From positions 1 to 18,971 of the forward strand of contig DYYI01000093.1 in the NCBI GenBank assembly GCA_020741755.1: a stretch of 18,971 bases of DNA, written 5' to 3'. The notes under the pieces are model-generated. The model searched no databases. It was not told where the DNA came from and worked only from the letters and a program-made list of their open reading frames with translations. This stretch comes from Aliicoccus persicus_A (lineage in GTDB: Bacteria > Bacillota > Bacilli > Staphylococcales > Salinicoccaceae). A program made the translations under genes and the position numbers. Positions 7,859-15,153 of this stretch are shown here, piece after piece; position 1 is the first letter of the stretch; each line of letters starts with the position of its first letter.

Positions 7859-8102
7859 AGAATACTTGCTCTATCTCAACAAACCCAGGTACTTCTTCTA
7901 ATAACGCGCGCTCAATACCTGCTTTAAGCGTTATCGTTGAGCTTGGGCATGTTCCACAAGCACCAAGTAATCTAAGTTTGACTACACCATCTTCGACATC
8001 GACAAGCTCGCAATCCCCACCATCACGCAGTAAGAATGGACGTAACTTCTCAATGACTTCATCCACTTGTTCGAACATTGAATCTTGTTGCTCTACTGTC
8101 AT
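7857..8102 (-). CDS. nfu: NifU-like Fe-S scaffold/carrier protein
   Basis: An 81-residue Nfu protein consisting of the NifU C-terminal domain only. It carries Fe-S clusters for transfer to apoproteins. The CxxC motif is C49-G-T-C52 in LGACGTCPSSTITLKAGIE, and the N-terminal helix LRPFLLRDGGDCELVDVEDG is close to S. aureus Nfu. The frame is also open to a GTG at 8111, but the ATG at 8102 is 8 bases from GGAG and gives the length expected for the family. First gene of the nfu-yuzB-iscA unit, divergent from yuzD. Confidence 0.93.
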   Translation of the reverse strand: MTVEQQDSMFEQVDEVIEKLRPFLLRDGGDCELVDVEDGVVKLRLLGACGTCPSSTITLKAGIERALLEEVPGFVEIEQVF

Positions 8103-8197
8103 TGTCTTCACTCCAATTCTTTCAAACAGTAAAATTCTATAATTTATATTATAATAGACATTGATAAAAAAATCTAATAAAAGAGAGGTTGGATTAC
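8103..8197. promoter_or_regulatory. Divergent AT-rich promoter region between nfu and yuzD
   Basis: This 95-base gap separates two divergent genes. A perfect TATAAT occurs on plus at 8150-8155 and on minus at 8148-8153, because the segment is partly symmetrical. No good -35 box lies at 16-18 bases on either strand, so exact promoters are not assigned. Confidence 0.4.
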
Positions 8198-8515
8198 ATG
8201 CGTGTAGCAGTAAAAATTTATGGTCGCGATGTTATCTGTGCCAGCTGTGTGAACGCACCCGGCTCAAAGGATACGTATGAGTGGTTAGAAGCCCTACTTC
8301 CAAAAAAGTATAGTGATACTGATTTTAGATTTTCTTACATTGATTTAGACAATGCAGAAAACCTATCAGATCACGATGATTCGTTAATTGAACAGATTAA
8401 CGATGATGAATTATTTTATCCGTTAGTGACAATGAATGACGAAGTCGTTCAAGATGGTTACGTCAATTTAAAACCAATTTATAGATGGTTGGACGGTCAA
8501 AAAGAGAACGCTTAA
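8198..8515 (+). CDS. yuzD: YuzD family protein (DUF1462)
   Basis: A 105-residue member of the YuzD/DUF1462 family, small proteins expected to have a thioredoxin-like fold. The conserved N-terminus VKIYGRDVICASCVNAPGS contains a CxxC (C14, C17), and ELFYPLVTMNDEVVQDGY matches the conserved C-terminal block. The function is unknown, but the CxxC and the position opposite nfu fit a role in thiol redox or Fe-S work. ATG 8198 is preferred over the in-frame TTG at 8189 because GAGG at 8185-8188 fits it and the family begins here. Confidence 0.88.
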   Translation: MRVAVKIYGRDVICASCVNAPGSKDTYEWLEALLPKKYSDTDFRFSYIDLDNAENLSDHDDSLIEQINDDELFYPLVTMNDEVVQDGYVNLKPIYRWLDGQKENA

Positions 8516-8572
8516 TTTTATAATTTAATACTTTAGACTGATTTTTAGAGTGCTGAATTATTTCTTAACCTT

Positions 8573-8665
8573 AATAAAAAAGTACACTTGCTTTCCTGGG
8601 GCATCGCGTGAGCCTGTAGTCTCACGCAGACGCTTTCCCCTAGGAGTCAAGTGTACTTTTTTATT
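8573..8665. repeat. Large compound hairpin element, also acting as terminator after yuzD
   Basis: An 18-bp perfect outer stem pairs 8573-8590 with 8648-8665 (arm core AGTACACTTG). Inside it, CCTGGGG (8595-8601) pairs with CCCCTAGG (8637-8644) with one bulged base, and GCGTGAG (8606-8612) pairs with CTCACGC (8621-8627) around an 8-base loop. The right arm ends in a T run, so it can terminate yuzD transcription on plus, and the symmetry gives the same on minus. The inner part is clearly richer in G and C than its surroundings. It resembles compact hairpin repeats I recall from other Bacilli, but membership of a known family is unverified. Confidence 0.8.
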
Positions 8666-8692
8666 GACAACCATCTGTACTACCTGTATTAT
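8664..8692 (+). promoter_or_regulatory. Sigma-A promoter of the GntR-ABC operon
   Basis: TTGACA (8664-8669) and TATTAT (8687-8692) are separated by 17 bases, very close to consensus and 44 bases before the GTG start. The -35 box shares its first two bases with the end of the compound hairpin. The spacer and -10 lie inside the dyad described as the operator. Confidence 0.85.
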
Positions 8693-8717
8693 CTTAGTTA
8701 TTACAGTTAGTACAGAT
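8673..8717. promoter_or_regulatory. Probable YtrA-type GntR operator (nested dyad)
   Basis: The left arm ATCTGTACTACCTGTAT (from 8673) is mirrored by the arm ending at 8717, whose reverse complement reads ATCTGTACTAACTGTAA. The arms differ at about two positions. The inner half sites are TGTA (8685-8688) and TACA (8702-8705), exactly 13 bases apart. The B. subtilis YtrA operator is, as I recall, AGTGTA-N13-TACACT, so spacing and core agree. An outer TGTA/TACA pair lies at 8676-8679 and 8711-8714. The dyad covers the -10 box, which fits repression by the GntR protein encoded directly downstream. Confidence 0.8.
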
Positions 8718-8736
8718 TTTTTAGGAGGGAAACTAT

Positions 8737-9141
8737 GTGATACAGATTGATATGAAAAGTAGAACACCGATTTATGAACAATTAATCAATCGAATTAAAT
8801 TGCTCATGGCTCAAGATGTGTTGCAACCCGGTGATCAGTTACCGTCAGTACGCGTACTCGCTGGTGAGTTAACAGTCAATCCAAATACAATTCAAAAAGC
8901 ATACAGGGCACTTGAATCAGAAGGCTATGTGTATTCACTCCCTGGGAAAGGTAGCTTTGTAAACGATATGAAAGAGACGATTAACAATGACAAAATAGCA
9001 CAATTAAGAACTGAGTTGTTACGCATTTTTACGGAGTTATCACTGCTTAATGTTTCCAAAGAAGAATTAATAGAGTGGATGGATGATGTCGATAATTTAA
9101 ATCCAAAAGAAAGCGGTGATACAGATGAAAATCACAATTGA
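8737..9141 (+). CDS. GntR family regulator, YtrA subfamily
   Basis: A 134-residue regulator with an N-terminal winged-helix DNA-binding domain (about 10-77). The typical run PGDQLPSVRVLAGEL begins at residue 31, TVNPNTIQKAYRALE follows at 46-60, and the wing motif PGKGSFV is at 69-75. The short helical C-terminal part (about 80-120) is too small for a ligand-binding FadR or UTRA domain and is typical of YtrA, a dimerising repressor of ABC exporter operons. The start is GTG, with GGAGGG 7 bases upstream; the ATG two bases earlier runs straight into a stop. It overlaps the ATPase gene by 17 bases. S. aureus PmtR, regulator of the phenol-soluble modulin exporter, is a relative. Confidence 0.92.
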   Translation: MIQIDMKSRTPIYEQLINRIKLLMAQDVLQPGDQLPSVRVLAGELTVNPNTIQKAYRALESEGYVYSLPGKGSFVNDMKETINNDKIAQLRTELLRIFTELSLLNVSKEELIEWMDDVDNLNPKESGDTDENHN

Positions 9142-10036
9142 TGGTGCAAATAAATCGTTTGAGCATCAACAAGCATTAAAAAATGTTTCGATGACAATTG
9201 ATAGTGGAACGATTCATGGTGTCCTTGGATCCAACGGTGCAGGAAAGACGACGCTGTTGAAATCGATGATTGGCATTTATCAGCTCGATAGCGGCACTAT
9301 TACGTATGATGATTATCCAAATTCAATTTTTGAACAATCAGATATTAAAAGCCGAGTGATTTTTCTTGCGGATATCCCCTATTTCTTTAGAGGTGCAACA
9401 CTATCTCAAATGGCAGAATTCTATGCACATATTTACCCGAAATGGTCTCAGTCTCGCTACAACAAGTTAAAAGATCATTTTAACTTCAACGATAGAAAAC
9501 AGCTGAACCAAGTATCTAAAGGGATGAAGCGTCAAGCGGCATTTATTCTTGCGTTTTCAGCGCGTCCAGACGTGATGATTTTAGACGAACCATTCGATGG
9601 TCTTGACCCCATCATTCGCTCACAAATCAAAAGCATTATGATGCAGGATATTGCTGCACATGGTATGACGATTATCGCTTCTTCTCATAACTTACGCGAG
9701 ATGGAAGATATTTGTGATTCCGTTTCAATCATTCATCACGGCGAATTGTTATTCTACAAAGAAATGAGCGATATGAAAGGTGAACATAGCAAGGTTCAAA
9801 TTGCATTTAAAGAGATGCCTGATGAATCATTCTTTAAATCGTTAAACGTCGTCCACCATACGACAAAAGGACGTGTGATGACATGTATCGTACGTGGAGA
9901 CATGATGGATATTGAAGAAAAAATTACAAAACATCCACATTATATGTATGATATTTTACCGCTAACGTTAGAAGAGATTTTTGCATATGAGATGGGAGGT
10001 AAGGGCTATGAAATCAAAAACATTATTTTGGAATAA
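9125..10036 (+). CDS. ABC transporter ATP-binding protein, YtrB/PmtA-like
   Basis: A 303-residue ABC ATPase. Walker A GSNGAGKTT is at 35-43, the signature is VSKGMKRQ at about 130-137, Walker B VMILDEP at 150-156, and the H-loop histidine at 188 (SSHNL). The degenerate signature SKGMK in place of SGGQ is common in YtrB/PmtA-type ATPases. The last 90 residues form an accessory domain beyond the nucleotide-binding fold. The ATG at 9125 is chosen because GGTG at 9115-9118 suits it; an in-frame GTG lies at 9116. It powers the permease encoded next, with which it overlaps by 29 bases. Confidence 0.93.
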   Translation: MKITIDGANKSFEHQQALKNVSMTIDSGTIHGVLGSNGAGKTTLLKSMIGIYQLDSGTITYDDYPNSIFEQSDIKSRVIFLADIPYFFRGATLSQMAEFYAHIYPKWSQSRYNKLKDHFNFNDRKQLNQVSKGMKRQAAFILAFSARPDVMILDEPFDGLDPIIRSQIKSIMMQDIAAHGMTIIASSHNLREMEDICDSVSIIHHGELLFYKEMSDMKGEHSKVQIAFKEMPDESFFKSLNVVHHTTKGRVMTCIVRGDMMDIEEKITKHPHYMYDILPLTLEEIFAYEMGGKGYEIKNIILE

Positions 10037-12074
10037 ATCATTAGTTCGTTATTTTTTTAACAATATCGTTTGGTTAGCACTGATTTACTTCATTGGTCTC
10101 TTACTCATTCACATACCTGCCTTGATTACTCAGTCCAATCATATGGAACATCTATCTGGACAGGAAGGTTTCGCTGTTGATATCATCGCATATTTTCGTC
10201 AAGTCAGTGCTGTCCAATATGTTTTTACACTTGTTATCGTAACGATTATTGCAATCACTCAGTTTGATTATAAAAATCATGAAGCTTCTTCTGATTTCAT
10301 CCATGCACTACCGATCAAACGGACTCATATTTTAACACAGGGCATCATTGTTGGAATGAGTATTTTGTTCATTCTGACTGCAATCGTTGGACTGATTATA
10401 TATCTGTTAACTTTCGGACTTGTATTTGATCTACCATTTTCTGAAATTGTTAAATGGATACTATACTCATGGTATGTCATCTTTGTAACGTATAGCTTTA
10501 CACTGTTTGTTGGCATGTTTGTAAAGCGTGCTGTATTACAAGCGATTTTCACTGCAGCAATGATGCTCTTACCTTATATAACATGGGTGCTCAGTCAATT
10601 TGCTGCAACAATGTTATTCAATGGGGTCACAATTTTCACACCGTTAGAAACACGTGGCATCGATCAGTTCTTTGAATCAACAGCATTCCCGATGCATATA
10701 GTGACATCACTTTACACTGGTTATGGTACTTCAATCATATTTTGGATACTATTTGCCACTGTTTTAATTGTTGCAACGTATTTTCTTTATAATCGTCATC
10801 ACGTGGAACGCACAGAGCAAGCCTTTTACTTCAAGTGGTTACATATACTACTTAGTGCGTGGCTGTCCACACTCGGTATGCTCGTTTTTGGTAGTTTCAT
10901 GTCAATCGTATTTGGTAATATTTTTGTCACGATTGCCAGCTATATGCTAGGACTCGCACTTGCATACTTAATTGTTGAGATGATTTTACAGTTCACACCA
11001 AGGACAAAACTCTCGGTGAATTCGATGATAGCAACAGCTGTGTTCGCAATAGTATTTTGGATTGTCTTTATCATCAGTTGGCATATCCACTTTACAACGA
11101 TTCCAGATCTTGAGGATATAGACGCTGCATACATCAATGACTCGAGTTATCAGCATTACAACTATATTGAATTACAAAATGCAGGTATAATCAACGAAAA
11201 TTATGGTCTGTCCACGAAGCAATCTGACATAGAGTTTTTCCATAACGTTCACAAAGAAATACTAGAAGATCGTTCCAATATCTTTAGTTTCATATCAAAC
11301 GGATGGCAAAATAGTGTGGTCTCGAACGAGGTAAACATCACTTATCGTTTAAATAATGGCGATGTTCTGCACAGAACGTTTTTCTTAGATAACGAAGAAG
11401 ATTTATATGTTGAGATAATAGATAGAATGTCCCCGTCAAATATAATAGACGGAATTATAAAACCTGAAGCAGTTACGCAGATATCAATTACGACATACGC
11501 AGATACATTATATTTTGAAGGCGACAACAGTGTCGAATTTGTTGAAAATCTCCAAGCAGCAGATGAACGAGATCAATTACCAATATCTCGTATTCCAAAT
11601 TATTTAAAACCTATGTTATACGCTGATATATCATTTGATGTCGATGGTTATCATTATTGGATTGGTGACCAACGCATTTCAAACTTAGACATTTACAACC
11701 GTGCGATACAAGACGCCTTACTTGAGCGTCAAGAAGCAGATAACATTCCAATTGCAGAATCAATCGGACTCACTTATTCAGAAGATATTTATGTTGCGAA
11801 TGTTTCGAATGATTTAGATGAATTTATCGAAGCGGTAAATAACGAAACTGTTCAAGATGTCTTTGAAACATATGATTTTGAACAAGCTGAAGATGAAATA
11901 CTTGAAGATTTATTCGATAAAGTAAACGATGCTGCATTTGATGGAAATGGAGAGCTCGTACTTTTGTACGTACCTGTTTATGCATCTGATTACGAAACAG
12001 TCGAACCATTGGAAGATTTTTATGAATCACCTTTTGATCATACGCGCTTGAACATTTTAGTTTTAGAAGATTAA
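10008..12074 (+). CDS. Large ABC-2-type permease with C-terminal extracytoplasmic domain
   Basis: A 688-residue membrane protein. About nine hydrophobic segments fall at roughly 15-40, 68-86, 108-140, 150-172, 176-206, 236-261, 277-303, 304-327 and 338-360. The loop before the third contains HALPIKRTHILTQG, a pattern typical of ABC-2 permeases paired with YtrB-like ATPases. Residues from about 361 to the end are hydrophilic and acidic without another helix, so they probably form an extracytoplasmic domain. Start ATG 10008 follows GGAGG at 9995-9999. The whole protein is about three times longer than PmtB or PmtD. The substrate is unknown; peptide export or antimicrobial sensing and removal are family-based guesses. 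Confidence 0.85.
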   Translation: MKSKTLFWNKSLVRYFFNNIVWLALIYFIGLLLIHIPALITQSNHMEHLSGQEGFAVDIIAYFRQVSAVQYVFTLVIVTIIAITQFDYKNHEASSDFIHALPIKRTHILTQGIIVGMSILFILTAIVGLIIYLLTFGLVFDLPFSEIVKWILYSWYVIFVTYSFTLFVGMFVKRAVLQAIFTAAMMLLPYITWVLSQFAATMLFNGVTIFTPLETRGIDQFFESTAFPMHIVTSLYTGYGTSIIFWILFATVLIVATYFLYNRHHVERTEQAFYFKWLHILLSAWLSTLGMLVFGSFMSIVFGNIFVTIASYMLGLALAYLIVEMILQFTPRTKLSVNSMIATAVFAIVFWIVFIISWHIHFTTIPDLEDIDAAYINDSSYQHYNYIELQNAGIINENYGLSTKQSDIEFFHNVHKEILEDRSNIFSFISNGWQNSVVSNEVNITYRLNNGDVLHRTFFLDNEEDLYVEIIDRMSPSNIIDGIIKPEAVTQISITTYADTLYFEGDNSVEFVENLQAADERDQLPISRIPNYLKPMLYADISFDVDGYHYWIGDQRISNLDIYNRAIQDALLERQEADNIPIAESIGLTYSEDIYVANVSNDLDEFIEAVNNETVQDVFETYDFEQAEDEILEDLFDKVNDAAFDGNGELVLLYVPVYASDYETVEPLEDFYESPFDHTRLNILVLED

Positions 12075-12082
12075 AACATACT

Positions 12083-12130
12083 AAAAAGCATACTTGACGC
12101 CATCACATTAGGAGTCAAGTATGCTTTTTT
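12083..12130. terminator. Bidirectional terminator between the two convergent ABC operons
   Basis: AAAAAGCATACTTGAC (12083-12098) pairs perfectly over 16 bp with 12114-12129 around a 15-base loop. T runs are present on both strands, so it serves the plus-strand permease and the minus-strand ATPase. The right side, TAGGAGTCAAGT at 12109-12120, is identical to 8641-8652 in the compound hairpin. Confidence 0.92.
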
Positions 12131-12137
12131 AATTTCA

Positions 12138-12803
12138 TCAACTAATTGGCATGCCCTCTCGTTCGAGCAATTCACGATAGAATGGATCTTGTCCGAAGAC
12201 GATCGTACGATCGCACAGTTGAGTAATCTCATCCATGTCGTGTGATGTATAGATGACGGTCATATTTTCTTCTTCACTCATATAATCCAGTATATCGTTG
12301 ATCTCAATCTTTGATTTTAAATCAATACCGACCGTTGGTTCATCTAGTAACAAGAGCGACGGATCATGAATCAAGCTGATTGCTAAGTTTAATTTTCTTT
12401 TCATACCACCTGACAGCTCTTTCACTTTTGTATCAAAACGGTCGAGTTGCATGTCGAGAAGGATATCTTTTAATTCTTTTTCTGACTTCTTCACCCATGA
12501 TAACTTTTCGAAGAAGAGCATATTTTCCATTACAGTTAGATCTTCCCACAGTGCAATGTCTTGTGGGACATATCCAATCTGCTTGCGGATGGCGCCTTTT
12601 TTCGATTTATATTTCATATCATTGTAAGTGATTGTCCCTCTTTTTGGTTTTAACAATGTCGCGAGTATATTTAAAAACGTTGTTTTACCCGCACCATTTT
12701 CTCCGACTAGACCGATAATTTCCCCTTCATCGATTTCAATAGATACATTTTCCAACACTTTTTTCGTTCGATATGAGAATGATACATTATCCACTTTAAG
12801 CAT
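12138..12803 (-). CDS. ABC transporter ATP-binding protein of the two-permease exporter
   Basis: A 222-residue ABC ATPase with only the nucleotide-binding domain. Walker A GENGAGKTT is at 34-42, the Q-loop glutamine at 81 (YVPQD), signature LSGGMKRKL at 130-138, Walker B LLLLDEP ending at 156, and the H-loop histidine at 188 (YTSHD). All catalytic motifs are intact. The frame is open another 23 residues upstream, but the ATG at 12803 follows GGAGGG and gives the normal N-terminus MLKVDNVSFSY. It overlaps the upstream permease by 8 bases and is the last gene of the operon, whereas the ATPase usually comes first in comparable LnrLMN-type operons. Confidence 0.94.
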   Translation of the reverse strand: MLKVDNVSFSYRTKKVLENVSIEIDEGEIIGLVGENGAGKTTFLNILATLLKPKRGTITYNDMKYKSKKGAIRKQIGYVPQDIALWEDLTVMENMLFFEKLSWVKKSEKELKDILLDMQLDRFDTKVKELSGGMKRKLNLAISLIHDPSLLLLDEPTVGIDLKSKIEINDILDYMSEEENMTVIYTSHDMDEITQLCDRTIVFGQDPFYRELLEREGMPIS

Positions 12804-13899
12804 GTCTAACCCTCCAAAATAGTGCAATGAGCACGAACAACCCAATACTCCAATACACTGTGATTTCTTCATTAATAAATTGATTCAACGGATTGAGATG
12901 ATTTAAATATCCCATATCCATCGTGACTAACAACGGATCGAGTACGACTGTGAATATGATAATCGCGATGATGACAAACAGACTGACGAGTAAATATGTG
13001 TAGACGTTTTTTATCAGCACCGCAAGTACATAAGCAAATAGAATCATCATCAGCCTTAAGCTAAGTATTGCTAAAACACTTATGGATTGCTCATAGAAGA
13101 ACTCAAAGACAAACCATGCAACCAAGTCTGAAACGATGAGTAAAATCGTCAGTATTGACACTTGATACAAGAAGTACTTCGTCATGTTATAGCGTGTGAA
13201 CGCCAAGCGTTGCATAACTTTTTGTCTACGTTCTGACACAATCAACTCGAATATGAATAGCGTTACAAAGAATGTAACGATGCTCCAGATGATAAAAATA
13301 TTCATATCCTCTTGGTCGGACACCGGTGTGATATCGCCATAATATGAGTATTGATACTCTAGCAAATTAAAGCGGTCGATTAGATCATCGATCAACGTAT
13401 CGACAGTTTCTAAATCCGAATGTTCCGTGTCATTTTCATCTTCCAAGCGGTTGATCATATTTTTGGCGTAGTACAGACCGTAGCGTTCTTGAACAACTGC
13501 ACCAACGCTTTCTTTAATTGCGCCATAAGCAAGTGAGCGGTTCGAGTAGTGACTCTCAATCATGTTTGTCCGTCGTAAATTCTCCAAATTATCATAGAAC
13601 TGCTCATCGAACACGAATGTACTATCTAACTCATGCTGTTCAACGAGTCTTCCAGCTTCATCCGCTTCAATCATTCGGACATTGATTAAGTTATTATCGC
13701 CAATTTCTTGAATGATTGATTCGACTTCTTCTTCATCACTATCATTAGCTATACCCACTGGCACAGAGAAGTCATCGGTCACATCGTTGAATACATAAAA
13801 TATTCCCATCGTTAAAAGCGTAGGTACTGCCAACGATACAAACAATCCAATGAGACGTTTCTTACTCAACATTAAACGAATATCTATCATGTTTTTCAT
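12796..13899 (-). CDS. ABC-2-type permease (N-TM, large loop, five TM), second of pair
   Basis: A 367-residue permease. One membrane helix at about 16-37 is followed by an extracytoplasmic stretch of about 160 residues (38-200) and five more helices (about 201-221, 244-267, 274-296, 299-320, 346-363). This is the ABC2_membrane_3 layout seen in LnrM/LnrN, YhaP and similar exporters. The cytoplasmic block SERRQKVMQRLAFTRYNMT (222-240) corresponds to the coupling segment that usually reads like RLxxTxxS. The start is coupled to the preceding permease by ATGA overlap, with GGGGGTGA as ribosome-binding site. It pairs with the 408-residue permease as a heterodimer. Confidence 0.88.
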   Translation of the reverse strand: MKNMIDIRLMLSKKRLIGLFVSLAVPTLLTMGIFYVFNDVTDDFSVPVGIANDSDEEEVESIIQEIGDNNLINVRMIEADEAGRLVEQHELDSTFVFDEQFYDNLENLRRTNMIESHYSNRSLAYGAIKESVGAVVQERYGLYYAKNMINRLEDENDTEHSDLETVDTLIDDLIDRFNLLEYQYSYYGDITPVSDQEDMNIFIIWSIVTFFVTLFIFELIVSERRQKVMQRLAFTRYNMTKYFLYQVSILTILLIVSDLVAWFVFEFFYEQSISVLAILSLRLMMILFAYVLAVLIKNVYTYLLVSLFVIIAIIIFTVVLDPLLVTMDMGYLNHLNPLNQFINEEITVYWSIGLFVLIALFWRVRHA

Positions 13900-15122
13900 G
13901 CGCGTCTCACCCCCTTAAAGAGTGAAGCAAGGACAATCAATCCATAAATTACACCGATTGCAATTATAATTGGCAGGAGTTCCATATAGAATCGACCACC
14001 AAATACAATTTCCATCACCCAATAAACTGCCATATGTGACACACTGTAATCAAATATCGGTGCGAGATATTCAGGGAAATAAATCTCTGGAACGAGTGCC
14101 CCACTGAATACGATAAGCAGTATACTCGCAATAAGTTTAACGATTAATTGTGTCTTAACATTATCGAATAAAATACCAATCAATATATGAATACCACCGA
14201 TAGCAACAATAAATAATGCGACGAGTGCTGAAACTCTTAATATGTTATCAAACGCTAAGTTTAATATATCTGTGAAAAAGTACAGTCCAACCATGAAAAT
14301 TGCTGCAAGTATGATCATAGATGCAATCAATACGGCAATCTTGCTTATGCTCTCTGTAAGTTCAGTGACACCATACAATTTCATACGTGTTTTAACGCGT
14401 TGATGTGTTTCACCTTTTAAATAAATTGAGATAATTGTCGACCAAATAATCAAAAGTACAAATACAACAGACAGAATATAATAGTTATTCGTATTATTCG
14501 TCGCAACATTACTCTGTAAATTCTCATCTAACATATCGCTACTTGACATGACTTGCACGAAGTATTCAACGAACAAGTTCAAAATCATCTCATCAACTTC
14601 TTCTTCATCAACACCGACTTCAGCTGCACGATAACCAATTGCTAAAATACTCGCTTGCGAATTTCTAATGTGCTTCGTGACAGTCGCAACAATTTCATTG
14701 ACGATATCACTCTCGAGTGACATGTCCGCATTCCCGACAACTTCAACAGTCGATGAATTCCCGCCGGTCATATCCGCAAAAAAGTCTTCAGGGAATATAA
14801 TATTTGCTGAGATTTCATTACTACTAATTGCAATTTCCGCTTCTTCTACCGTCATATTATGTATCGTAAGCATTTCGCTTATATCAGATGTTTCCATCAA
14901 CGCATTGACAATCATCGTTGTTTCTTGCGCTTCATCCAAATTTGTTAATCCAACTTGGATATCCATCTCTTCAAAATCACCGATAAAACGAATTGCCAGA
15001 AAAGCTATCATCACGAGCATAATCACTGGTGCAACTAAAAGAAGAGGAAGTGTTTTCCACTTCCTCAATAAGAGTTTTATGTCGTTGTTGATGAAAAGCA
15101 TGATATGGCTAAACCATTTCAT
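13896..15122 (-). CDS. ABC-2-type permease (N-TM, large loop, five TM), first of pair
   Basis: A 408-residue permease with the same layout as its partner: helix at about 25-47, acidic extracytoplasmic loop at 48-213, then helices at about 214-234, 262-285, 298-320, 326-346 and 381-403. The coupling segment GETHQRVKTRMKLYGVTE lies at 237-254. The two permeases are only distantly alike, so a heterodimeric membrane part is expected. The ATG at 15122 is preferred to the in-frame GTG at 15131, because the ribosome-binding site GAGGTG overlaps that GTG. The gene begins 31 bases after the secreted-protein gene with no terminator between them. Confidence 0.88.
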   Translation of the reverse strand: MKWFSHIMLFINNDIKLLLRKWKTLPLLLVAPVIMLVMIAFLAIRFIGDFEEMDIQVGLTNLDEAQETTMIVNALMETSDISEMLTIHNMTVEEAEIAISSNEISANIIFPEDFFADMTGGNSSTVEVVGNADMSLESDIVNEIVATVTKHIRNSQASILAIGYRAAEVGVDEEEVDEMILNLFVEYFVQVMSSSDMLDENLQSNVATNNTNNYYILSVVFVLLIIWSTIISIYLKGETHQRVKTRMKLYGVTELTESISKIAVLIASMIILAAIFMVGLYFFTDILNLAFDNILRVSALVALFIVAIGGIHILIGILFDNVKTQLIVKLIASILLIVFSGALVPEIYFPEYLAPIFDYSVSHMAVYWVMEIVFGGRFYMELLPIIIAIGVIYGLIVLASLFKGVRRA

Positions 15123-15153
15123 AAACGACACCTCGGTTAACCTTCGTTAAATT

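Noticed and set aside
8550..8767. Small open frames on both strands over the compound hairpin
   Set aside because: They exist only because the hairpin is symmetrical, have no ribosome-binding site, and overlap the promoter and operator of the GntR gene.
9116..12074. Orthologue of the S. aureus pmtABCD exporter
   Set aside because: The GntR and ATPase resemble PmtR and PmtA, but there is one ATPase and a single 688-residue permease in place of two ATPases and two short permeases. A shared function is not supported.
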